Positions 40,655 through 50,190 of a DNA stretch of 64,000 bases are shown here, in pieces; positions within the stretch are counted from its first letter, which is position 1; every line of letters starts with the position of its first letter. Made by a program: the position numbers and the translations under genes. Under the pieces are notes generated by a model. The model did not search any database and was not told the DNA's origin. It saw nothing but the letters and a program-made list of their open reading frames with translations. Source of the stretch: Anthopleura xanthogrammica (Eukaryota > Cnidaria > Anthozoa > Actiniaria > Actiniidae); assembly GCA_964019055.1 (NCBI GenBank), contig OZ025207.1:17015357-17079356 (forward strand). The letters run 5' to 3'.

Positions 40655-40931
40655 TTCCGACTACAACAGTGGTCAATGGGGAACAGTATGTGATAGATAT
40701 GGTTATTACTGGAATATGCCAGATGCCAAGGTTGCTTGTCGACAACTTGGTTTTACTAAGACTGTAGGATATTGGATCTTAGGACGAGGGACGGGTAAAG
40801 TATGGCTGTGGTACATGCGATGTTCAGGCTCAGAGTCCTCACTTGGAAGCTGTACTCACAACGGATGGGGAAGTGTTTCATCTAGCTGCAACAGTCACAC
40901 CTGGGATGTCGGTGTTGTGTTGTTGAATTGA
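40655..40931 (+). CDS. SRCR domain exon
   Basis: Frame [84 protein letters not shown], stop TGA 40929-40931. The GGIIQV lead is not recognisable. It is the last SRCR copy before about 15 kb of transposons. Confidence 0.75.
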
Positions 40932-41004
40932 TATATATCATTTGTAAAATATTTGTAACAAAAAAAAGATATATATTAATTGTTAATAATATCCTTGTAT
41001 TTTT

Positions 41005-41362
41005 TTACGACAGTTCAAAACCTATAGGCTGTCGAAAGTCCAATACCATGCTGCGGCTTTTAAAAGTAACCAAAACAATTGTTCCCACCATAAAATGTTT
41101 AAGCCTTTTAACCCAATCAATGACACGCATTGAAAAAGTACGGCCACTGTGCACAACGTGACAAGCAAAGGTTAGAGATCCTGCGAGGGATTGTAGTTGA
41201 CGCTTAGAGGCGGAGACCTTTTGTGAAAAATATGTACCGAGAGAGTTAAGGTGACCCAGTTTATCAATGGGCAGGAGGAGAGACATAGATGAAGAGTCGA
41301 GCTGGTGAGATTACATTTTCCCCACTGATATTAAAACCGAATGAAGCAGATAGATGAGTGAT
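41005..41362 (-). mobile_element. DIRS-like RT fragment, right part of an interrupted copy
   Basis: Minus strand: KSLIYLLHS, then a frame change, LLLPIDKLGHLNSLGTYFSQ, KVSASKRQLQSLAGSLTFAC, VVHSGRTFSMRVIDWVKRLK. The LAGSLTFACHVV...GR.F block matches LIGTLNFACKVVPPGRPFLQ of the DIRS-like RT at 46988. Its other part is at 45389-45445, beyond the foldback element. Confidence 0.7.
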
Positions 41363-41412
41363 TTAAGGGGGGACTTACCTATTTATCAGCCACGGTTGCT
41401 ATGGAGAGTATT

Positions 41413-41945
41413 TAAATCTCTAAAAGGTTTTTCTTATATTATAACTTCATATATAAAATCAATTTGTGAAATGGATCATTTTCTGATATGTGCCATGACG
41501 TCATCACTCTTACGCAATTTATGACGTCATAGTTCATAAAAAGCTAAAAAACAAGCGTGCATTTGGTCGGATTGACTCACAAATAAGCAAAATCATGGCT
41601 GATATGCATTAAAACAAAGTTAAGCATTATTTTTGAAAACGGATTAAAGGCCAGGCTACCAAGCCATGTTGAAATTTTTAAATCTAAATATTTTCTCACT
41701 CTGCTTACGTAGAATAAAATCCATGCTTAACTTTGTTCCAATTCACGTCAGCAATTATTTCGTTTATTTGGGGGTCAAACTGACCAATTGCACGCTTGTT
41801 TTTTAGCTTTTTATGAAATATGACGTCATGAATGACGCAAGAGTGATGACGTCATCACACATATCAAAAAATGTTCCATTTCACAACACAAATTGATTTT
41901 ACTTATGAAGTTATAATATAAGAAAAACCTCTTAGACATTTTTAA
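41413..41945. mobile_element. 530-bp foldback element nested in the left arm
   Basis: AAATCTCTAAAAGGTTTTTC at the left pairs with the complement at about 41922-41941, and pairing continues inward for about 150 bp, including TGACGTCAT-type sites on both arms. It is absent from the right arm of the larger element (at about 45335), so it inserted later. Confidence 0.85.
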
Positions 41946-42976
41946 GAGCGGCTGCCTATAAAAACCGAGAATCTCAATTCATTTTTTTTGAAGTCGCCAA
42001 AAGAACCCATTTTGTGAGCTGATTTCAGGAAAATTATTAAAAAGTTCCTGTGATTTTTATTTCGGGAGATATTTCAAAAAAACGAAATTCCGGTCTGCGA
42101 GTCAATTTTGACGTACCGAAACGGCTAAATTATCCAACAACTTTACAGAAGCGCTGAAGGTTCACGTAAAGTCGAATCAAATCCATACTTCGTACGAATA
42201 TTAGAATACTCTTTAGCTCTAAAACCTGTTATTTTTTTCGTTTTAAATATGCATAACAATTTTTTTCTGGATTTTTAAAGATATGGACTTTTCGAGTCTC
42301 AAAGAGAGGGTGAAAAATTGACTAAGTTCGACGGACTTAAACAACTCCTGGTACCTAATTTTTTTAAATAAAAATGATTCGAAATTAAAGCCTAGCTATT
42401 TAAATTTACACCAGAAAAGTTCCAACTCTGGGATCGAAACACTTTTCCGTTGAGAAATAAAACAGTCACGCAATGTGAGTGAGATTAATTTAGCGGGAAT
42501 TTCATTGACAACTCGGCGATCGCAAAATTACTGGCGAAATTCTTTTTTTCCCCTACTATTTCTGTTGGTGCTTCATACTTTTAAAGTGAAATAGTACATT
42601 TATACATATTTTTAAATAAATATTCTTAGCTTTCAGGACGAGATAACAAGATATTCAATCATCAGGTAAGCTTTGTTGTTTGAAACCTGCATTCTGCTCT
42701 AACACTCCCTAATATTATTCGCAGTAAATTACTTGGAAAACGAAATCCGTACAAAGTCTTTTTTAAAAACAGTTCTACCGTCAATCAAAAGCCAAAATCA
42801 ATGCACAAAAGTCTTTTTTTTCAAAGTAAAAGTCAGTAATTAAAGTGCAATCGAACACATTATGCACCATATGATTGAAGCAAAGAGTAACGCAATAGAG
42901 CCGCCTTTACTTGTCACGCGATGACTGTCAAAGCAAATTAAAAAACAAAACAAATAAATATCAAAACTGTATATTA

Positions 42977-43511
42977 CAGTAAAAACCCGTGAGTAAGAAC
43001 CTGAAAATTAAGAACCTGTTAGCCTAAAATTTGTCATTTAGACCCTCTATGAACAAGAAACTATTTAGCCTAGAAAATGAAAAACAGGTTCTTATTTTCT
43101 AAAATTATATTAGTGATCAAGAATCCTGTTTGGAGAAATAGGGGCTTGCTTTCATTTGTGCTTTGGTTACAATTGATCCAATTTTTTGAGTAAGGGCTTT
43201 CAAAGACCAGAGACCCAAAATTTTCGTTACAGTTAAGGCTTAGTGCAGCTAGGCAAAATATGTAAATGTATATGTTAATGTTCTTGACGGTGGTGGTGGT
43301 GGGTGGGGGAGGGGGGGGGGGGGGTTGGGGTGGGGATGATTGAAAAATAGACTGATTACGATTTTGTTTTGTAGCTGAATTTTATTTGTTTTTCCACAGA
43401 AATAAGAACGTATTTAAGAACCTAAAAAGCCTTAAATTGTGTTAACTACCATTTAAATAAGAACCTGTTTAGGCTCCAAAAATGTAGGTTGTTACTCGCG
43501 GATTTTTACTG
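42977..43511. mobile_element. 535-bp Tc1/mariner-type MITE
   Basis: Ends CAGTAAAAACCCGTGAGTAA and, inverted, TTACTCGCGGATTTTTACTG, each flanked by TA (42975-42976 and 43512-43513). AAGAACCTG repeats occur inside on both strands. A G-run lies at about 43306-43324. It sits in the centre of the foldback element. Confidence 0.8.
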
Positions 43512-43615
43512 TAGTTTAGAGTAATAATAGTTTAGAATAATGAAATAATGAAATAATAGTTTAGAAAAATAACACCACATCCCGCCCCTCCCCTCCCCTC
43601 TGTTCTGTATTATTC

Positions 43616-44110
43616 CTTACAATATCTTCCTGCGCCTGAGCGATTAGGAGTGCGGGATGTGGTGTTGTAGTGGAAGAGAGGCGAGGATGGCTTAAGAGTA
43701 TAGGGGAGTAGAGTGGGGAGTTAAAGGGCCTGAAAGATTAGGAGTGCATCAATATAAAGGGGCGTAGCCAGGGAGCGAGCCCCCCTCGACCATTGTCCCC
43801 CCCCCCTCGACCATCGTGTTTGTAGTTTTTTGGGGGGGGTTAACCATTTTTTTGCTTGATGTTCTGAAAACGGGTCCCCACCTCCCCAAGGCAAAATCAT
43901 GGCTACGCCCCTTTGCACTTTGGACAACAACAATGTTGCATGATGCACTCTTAATCCTTCTGGCCAAGGACGACATTCTAAGAGGAGGGGAAGGGAGCTA
44001 GGGATGTGGTGTTGTAGTGGAAGGGAGTCGAGGAGGGGCTATATTAACCTATGTATTAACCCTTACAATATCTTCTTGGGCCTGAACGACTAAGAGTGTA
44101 TCATGCAATA
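43616..44110. repeat. Repeated GC-rich phrases around a small MITE
   Basis: GGGATGTGGTGTTGTAGTGG occurs at about 43654 and 44004, and TTACAATATCTTC plus GCCTGA-CGA-TA-GAGTG occurs at about 43617 and 44060. They flank the MITE at 43757-43914. Confidence 0.6.
43757..43914. mobile_element. 158-bp MITE
   Basis: Perfect 15-bp inverted ends AAAGGGGCGTAGCCA (43757-43771) and complement (43900-43914). The inside has tandem CCCCCCTCGACCAT and a G-run. No coding. Confidence 0.8.
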
Positions 44111-45388
44111 TTGGAGGAGGACTGAGTTGAAACATGGAAGGTGTTGCCGGAGGTAGCATGGGTGTGAGTGTAGTGGAGGTGTGTCAAGAGTAAGAGGCTA
44201 AGGTGTGGACGATATTGGAGGTGGAAAAGAAAAGGGAAAAGAATGTAAAGGAATATAGTATGGAGGGATTGTTCTCAACAAATTGAATTAGTAAATCGTC
44301 CGCCTTGATGAAGAGATAAATAATAACTTCTTCGGAGCGGGAATCGCGTGACAAGTAAAGGCGGCTCTATTGCGTTACTCTTTGCTTCAATCATATGGTG
44401 CATAATGTGTTCGATTGCACTTTAATTACCGACTTTTACTTTGAAAAAAAAGACCTTTGTGTATTGATTTCGGCTTTTGATTGAGGGTAAAACTGTTTTT
44501 AAAAAAGACTTTGTACGGATTTCGTTTTCCAAGTAATTTACTGCGAATAATATTAGGGAGTGTTAGAGCAGAATGCAGGTTTCAAACAACAAAGCTTACC
44601 TGATGATTGAATATCTTGTTATCTCGTCCTGAAAGCTAAGAATATTTATTTAAAAATATGTATAAATGTACTATTTCACTTTAAAAGTATGAAGCACCAA
44701 CAGAAATAGTAGGGGAAAAAAAGAATTTCGCCAGTAATTTTGCGATCGCCGAGTTGTCAATGAAATTCCCGCTAAATTAATCTCACTCACATTGCGTGAC
44801 TGTTTTATTTCTCAACGGAAAAGTGTTTCGATCCCAGAGTTGGAACTTTTCTGGTGTAAATTTAAATAGCTAGGCTTTAATTTCGAATCATTTTTATTTA
44901 AAAAAATTAGGTACCAGGAGTTGTTTAAGTCCGTCGAACTTAGTCGATTTTTCACCCTCTCTTTGAGACTCGAAAAGTCCATATCTTTAAAAATCCAGAA
45001 AAAAATTGTTATGCATATTTAAAACGAAAAAAATAACAGGTTTTAGAGCTAAAGAGTATTCTAATATTCGTACGAAGTATGGATTTGATTCGACTTTACG
45101 TGAACCTTCAGCGCTTCTGTAAAGTTGTTGGATAATTTAGCCGTTTCGGTACGTCAAAATTGACTCGCAGACCGGAATTTCGTTTTTTTGAAATATCTCC
45201 CGAAATAAAAATCACAGGAACTTTTTAATATATTTCCTGAAATCAGCTCACTAAATGGGTTCTTTTGGCGACTTCAAAAAAAATTCGAATTTTTGCAACT
45301 GAATTGAGATTCTCGGTTTTTACAGGCAGCCGCTCTTAATTCCTTTCCTTAGCAACTGTGGCTAGTAAATAGGTAAGTCCCCCCTTAA

Positions 45389-45446
45389 GACTCCGATGAT
45401 ATTCCTGCTGTGTTCTTCCAATGATAAGAAAATCAGCAAGGTATAA
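45389..45446 (-). mobile_element. DIRS-like RT fragment, left part of the interrupted copy
   Basis: Minus strand reads LADFLIIGRTQQEYHRS up to the TTAA at 45388: the (Y/L)xDDFLI-type active-site loop of a DIRS-like RT, with the DD reduced to AD. The reading continues in frame at 41362 once the foldback element and one TTAA are subtracted. Confidence 0.7.
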
Positions 45447-46025
45447 CGTAATTGAAAGTTCAAGTTCTTTTATTACACATATAAATATTACATTAATGCT
45501 CTCAACCCATGACAATAAATGAGACAACAGTTTGTGGGAAATGGGGTAGGGAATGAAGTACTCCAATAAGCATTGGTCATACATTAGCTTATTAGTTGCT
45601 TGATGCGAGGATGGGGTCATGATCCCCAGGACCAAATCAACCAATAAGCCATGTGCAAGGGGTTAGCTAAGTTGCCTGACAGTGAGGTTACAATCCTCTC
45701 CAAGGGGTCATGATCCCCAAGGCCAGAGGAACTGGAAGGGCAACACAAGGGGTCACAATCCCCAAGGCCCAAATCCTCTCCATAGGGTTACAATCCCTCA
45801 TGTGAGAGGTCCTTATCCTATCTAGGGTTGCTCCCATAGTTACCATGGTAACAATGCTAAATCGAGAAGGGGGACACAACCTTAGTTACGTGAGTCTATT
45901 GGACAAATGGTGACCTGTATTGGAGCACTTCATCCCACAAAATACACAAGGTGTATTCCCCATTGACGAACCACAAACATGGCTAACCTTCACCTTCCCC
46001 CCTTTTAAATGATTTGAATATAGGC
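45447..46025 (-). other. 3' non-coding region of the DIRS-like element with short repeats
   Basis: GGGGTCATGATCCCCA-type phrases recur at about 45612, 45705 and 45750, each near AAGGCC and AAATCCTCTCC. They look like degenerate internal repeats. No terminal repeat was established. Confidence 0.5.
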
Positions 46026-47021
46026 CTAATTATGGTTATCCCCTACCAGTTTACCGGGAACCTCTGACAAGAGGGAGGGTGGACACCTAATATACCTCTC
46101 GTAGCAGTCAGAAGACCATCGCCCTAAGGTTTTGATAAGCCAAGGGGGGAGACCCACGGAGGCTGCTGTTGTGGCCGCGCCTATCCTATAACTATGGCCT
46201 GCATATTTGGAAGGATCGAAACCAGAAATTGATAAGAGCTGCCTAGTCTCAGAAGTTAAGGCATCTTTTGTCAGTGGTGTGCGCGAAGAATAAAGAAAAA
46301 GGGGTCCTGGGGAGGTGCTTCTTGCTGAAAGATATGCTCTCATTGACATTACCGGACAGATTGGTTGATTGGTTGCCCCTATGTTGATGGCGTGACCCGC
46401 ACGAAATGGGTCCGTCTTAGAGATCTTTATGCGAACTGTCATATATTTGGGGGAGGACCCAGGCGGGCCAAAATTTATGTCGTCTGGAGACAGGTGAATG
46501 TCAGGTGAATATTTCTTGTTGCAAGTAAGCTCCCCTAGCCGCAAAAAGCCGAAGAATGCCAGGGTCATAGCGGCCCATAGCATAATAGAATCTCTGTTGG
46601 AAGTGTGTGGAATAGCAAGGAGATGGAAGAAAAATCGGAGGTGTTCTATTGTTATCGGTAGTCGAACTCTCGTGCTGGTACCCTGTGCGCGTTTAATTCC
46701 TCTGCAAACGAGCTGATGTCGGAGGCATTTGGATAAGTCGAGATCATATCCATTGCGAATGTGGAAATGGCGAACAGCGGCGAGATAGCTCTTGATGGAA
46801 GAGTGTTTGATTGATCTTGCCAAATAGGCAGCATACTGAATGAGAGTGTTCTCATCTGCTGGGAGAGCATTGGTTGGGTTGAGTCTATATAGAGAACAGA
46901 AATCAAGGAAGCGTTTTTCACCTGAGCTGTATGTCTGTTTGCTTGAAGCTGCTAGTGAGAGATTGAGGTATCGGCTAATATCTGCATTTAGACCTCCATG
47001 AGTGCCTGTGGAACTGTACAT
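46026..47021 (-). CDS. Tyrosine recombinase of the DIRS-like element
   Basis: 331 codons, complete from MYSSTGTHGGLNADISRYLN to the TAA at 46028-46026. Core-binding part: SSKQTYSSGEKRFLDFC, IKSYLAAVRHFHIRNGYDLD. Catalytic part: Arg I in FFGFLRLGELTC (about residue 175), HSYRIGAATTAASVGLP (H-x-x-R, about residues 281-284), LGRWSSDCYERYIRCP (second H/W position and the nucleophile Tyr). All expected catalytic residues seem present, so this frame could be functional. Its start overlaps the RT C-terminus in another frame, implying reinitiation or frameshifting. Confidence 0.85.
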   Translation of the reverse strand: MYSSTGTHGGLNADISRYLNLSLAASSKQTYSSGEKRFLDFCSLYRLNPTNALPADENTLIQYAAYLARSIKHSSIKSYLAAVRHFHIRNGYDLDLSKCLRHQLVCRGIKRAQGTSTRVRLPITIEHLRFFFHLLAIPHTSNRDSIMLWAAMTLAFFGFLRLGELTCNKKYSPDIHLSPDDINFGPPGSSPKYMTVRIKISKTDPFRAGHAINIGATNQPICPVMSMRAYLSARSTSPGPLFLYSSRTPLTKDALTSETRQLLSISGFDPSKYAGHSYRIGAATTAASVGLPPWLIKTLGRWSSDCYERYIRCPPSLLSEVPGKLVGDNHN

Positions 47022-48739
47022 GGGTCTTGCTCGGCATGTGGAGCCAGCAGTCGAAAACGCTCCATCTGAAAACGAGACAGTGAATCAGCAATCTCGTTCT
47101 TTTTGCCTTCAATGTGTTTGACCCGCAGGTAAAAGTTGTGCTCCAGCGTTAATAGTGTCAGGTGACGGACTAAATCCATCATCCTAGGGATATGGGACAG
47201 CTTGGAGTTAACAATGTTGACTACAGACTCATTGTCACAGAAAAAAGTGATGCGCTTATTGGCAAAGTGACTCCCCCATAAGTGACAAGCAGTCACCAGG
47301 GCAAAAAGCTCCTGCCAGGCAATACGTATCCCTGGTTGACCAGGTAGTTGGTGGCTTTTCCAGCGACCTTGAAACCATTTGGAGCCAAAAATACCCCCAA
47401 AACCCAATGTGCCAGATGCGTCAGTAAATAGGTGGAGTGAATCAGAATCGATCCAAGAGGTCCAGAGGAAGAAGCTAGCCCCATTCCAACCGGAAATGAA
47501 TTGTTGCCACATGTTGAGGTCTTTAAAGAAGCCAGAGCTCAACTTAATGTGATGATGAGGCTTAGAAACCTTGCAGGTTAGCTCAATCATCCGCTGTAGG
47601 AAGGGTCTGCCAGGAGGGACTACTTTACATGCAAAGTTGAGGGTACCTATCAGGAACTGTAAATCCTTCAGGGTACAGGATTTCCTACCCTGGAAAGAAA
47701 TGAGGGATGCCTTGATCCGTTCCACCTTATCAAGGGGAAGACGGGCCTCCATTCTGTCAGAGTCCAGAATTATACCCATAAATTCTAAGACCTTGCATGG
47801 GCCCTGAGTTTTGTCTCCCGCAATTGGGATATTAAGATTCTTAAAAGTCAGAAGCATACTGGACAAGCTTTGTTTACATGGCTGATTGTAAGGAAAGGTT
47901 AGCGAAGCAGGCTCGATGATTAAGAAGTCATCTAAGATATGACATACATAAGAGATGAGACACTTGTTAAGAAGAATCCATTCTACTAGTTGATTGAAAA
48001 GAAAAGAGGCACTCCATAAACCAAATGGAAGGACTCTGTCATAGTAGTATTTCCCCTCCCAGCACATCCCAAAAAGCTCATAATCCGAAGGTTTGAGTGG
48101 AATGAGCCGAAACGCAGATTCAATGTCTGTTTTAGCAAGAAAGCACCCTTGACCGGAAGACAATATTCCCTGTATAGCATTGTCAATTGTGATGTACTAT
48201 AGGCTGTGGTACTCCTTTGAAATGGAATAGTTGATACTGGTAACTCCAGATTTTAGGAATGATAGATGAAAAATAGTTGGAAACTTATTTGTGTGTTTTT
48301 TAGGGACAAGGCCAATAGGTGAAATTTGAAAGTTGTGAAATGGGGGTTCCAAAAATGGACCTGCTACCCGACCTAAAGCAACCTCCTTAGCTAGATTTGC
48401 ACTTACTACGGCTGGCTGGGCTAAGGCAGTAGGCAAATTCCTAGAAAAACGTGCAACGCGTGGACCTTTGTACCCAATATCAGCCCCGTTTTTCAAATTA
48501 TCACATAGTTTTGACACAAAATTTTGATCAGGATGATCAGCTAAAATACGTTCTAATTGTGCCACATTAATTGGCGTAGGAAGTGTTGACTTAATTTCCT
48601 CGCTTTGATGTACGAGAGGAGCTAGAGTTGGAACCCCTTTGATCCCTGCTCTTATCCCCGGTCCTTTGGTTTCTATACCGATACCGATCCCCGTCTCGCT
48701 GACTTTCAGGGCAGTCGTATCCGGGGTGACGTCCCCCAC
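46988..48739 (-). CDS. RT-RNase H polyprotein of the DIRS-like element (one nonsense codon)
   Basis: Frame from 48739: PINVAQLERILADHPDQNFV, EPPFHNFQISPIGLVPKKH, FPTIFHLSFL, YSISKEYHSL, then TAG (48199-48197). It resumes in frame: IDNAIQGILSSGQGCFLAKT, DIESAFRLIPLKPSDYELFG, YYYDRVLPFGLWSASFLFNQ, HILDDFLIIEPA (active site), LDKVERIKASL, IGTLNFACKVVPPGRPF, RNase H LHLFTDASGTLGFGGIFGSK, IAWQELFALVTACHLWG, FFCDNESVVNIVNSK, KHIEGKKNEIADSLSR. RNase H acidic residues (TDAS, ELFA, CDNES, D in ADSLSR) are all present. Confidence 0.8.
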
Positions 48740-49641
48740 ACTTGTTGCACACGTGTTTAAATATACATGGCTCCCTGGTGCAATATCCCTTGGCGTTAAA
48801 ATTGTTACATGTACCTCCGCTTGCGGCCCTAGGTGTTGGGTCCTTTTGAAAAAGAGGGTATTCCTCTTCTAACACTGATGGGGCAACTGTGAAAATAGTA
48901 AGCCATAGTTGGCTATCTAGGGTAAAACCAAACTAATGATTTATTGAGGCCTGCCTTTTGACGGAATTTATAGTCGTAAATGGCCCAACCTAACCCGCTA
49001 TGAACGCGGGCGGCATATCTGACTAAACTAAGGTATTGGAGCAGTTCCTGTGAACCGTTTGGGAATTTTTGAGTGAACACACTCATATAAGTAGTAAAAG
49101 CTGTCGTCCACTGTTCGATGTCTGTAATTGTAGATCTGGACTGTTTACTTTTGGTCACTTTCACGACTGAATTCTCAAGAGATAATGAGAGCGGCTCCCC
49201 TTCTGCATTCGATAAGTTCTTAGGAATAAGTTTTGACAGTTCAAAAAACTCACCCGACTGGATTTCCTTGATATAGTTGGCTGATAGTGACTCTTGAAGT
49301 GGGGCTGAGTACAGCCCGGTCTGCTTGCCAGCGCTGTCGTCCCGTGGTTTATCTTTTGAGAGGGCGTCCACATCTATTGTGATCTCCCGGTTGTTGTTCG
49401 TACCTTTCTGCTTCGCTGCCTCGGTTGATTGTTCCGTCATGAGGCGTACGGCCGCTCATGCAGCTTCTCCTGCAATTTCCCTGGAGGCCTCGGCGATAGA
49501 ATCCTTCACAATTTGTTTTATTTCTTGTGTTTGGGCCTCGTTGAACGACACACGTGGGGGGCGTTCCAGTGTGTTGCGGTTCTCCTCGCTTTGTCCTCTG
49601 TTATTCCCTCGGGCTCTCTTACTACGGCGAATTGGCGGCAT
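48591..49641 (-). CDS. Gag-like ORF of the DIRS-like element (one-base indel)
   Basis: Frames in order: MPPIRRSKRARGNNRG (49641) with PPRVSFNEAQTQEIKQIVKD; MTEQSTEAAKQKGTNN (49440) through SGEFFELSKLIPKNLS and FTTYMSVFTQKFPNGSQELL; a shift at a T-run (48924-48927 on plus); then LEEEYPLFQKDPTPRAASGG, CNNFNAKGYCTREPCIFKHV, CNKCGGRHPGYDCP (C3H and CCHC zinc knuckles), ending at 48591. Basic N-terminus and C-terminal zinc knuckles fit a nucleic-acid-binding capsid protein. The first two pieces are in different frames, so a second shift or alternative start is involved. Confidence 0.65.
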
Positions 49642-50185
49642 TACAACTGTTCTTCTTTACTTTCAGACGTTCGTGAGGTTCAAAAGACTCGTCGTAGTCC
49701 AAAAATCTTAGAAAAATCTTACTGTACAAAGGCTGTTAGCTCATGCATCCAGCGAAGGCACAAGATAATGAGAAACTCACTAAGTTCAAGGTCGAGTAAT
49801 TTGATAGATAGGTCTTGAGAGCATGTACAACTTGCTACGTGATAGGCTAATTATTGTACTCAACGTGCCTTGCACGTGAATGGCATGAACTGACCTTTGG
49901 ATATACAGCAGTGGCCCTTGATTCAATAGCATATCATGTTGCAGATTTTGTGCCTGTCATGGTTGTCACATTAACTTAAATTTATACAGCTTTATAAATT
50001 AGCTGAAAATAACAATAAAGACAAATTAGTTGTATTTACAAAGGTACTAGTTTTTTTATAATATCATAAATAAAAGAAAAATACGAACAATAAATAAATC
50101 AAGTGTGTAGTGTTGGCTTAAGTAGTATAAACGTTCGAGTAGACCACCACTGTATAGACAATCAAAATGAAAACCTTGTCACGAC
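49642..50185. other. Spacer between two transposons
   Basis: AT-rich; no gene or clear repeat recognised apart from the TSD at its end (ATCAT, 50186-50190). Confidence 0.4.
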
Positions 50186-50190
50186 ATCAT

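Larger units (their letters stand above)
41367..45384. mobile_element. 4.0-kb foldback element with about 1-kb inverted arms and TTAA target duplication
   Basis: TTAA at 41363-41366 and at 45385-45388. Ends GGGGGGACTTACCTATTTA and its complement. The right arm (44345-45384) pairs with the left arm (41367-42923, after subtracting an insertion) over most of its length with few mismatches. The centre (42924-44344) holds two MITEs and repeated G-rich phrases. No long ORF, so non-autonomous. TTAA duplication is the piggyBac pattern, but the G-first ends are not the usual piggyBac ends. Confidence 0.85.
46026..49641 (-). mobile_element. DIRS-like (tyrosine recombinase) retrotransposon
   Basis: On minus, in order: gag-like ORF (49641-48591 in pieces), RT-RNase H (about 48739-46988) and tyrosine recombinase (47021-46026) overlapping the RT frame by 34 nt. 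This gene order is that of the DIRS/Ngaro group, which integrates with a tyrosine recombinase and therefore leaves no target duplication. The copy has one indel and one nonsense codon, otherwise well kept. Confidence 0.85.

Noticed and set aside
43721..44001. Short frames on both strands
   Set aside because: They are translations of a MITE with C-runs and G-runs inside the foldback element.
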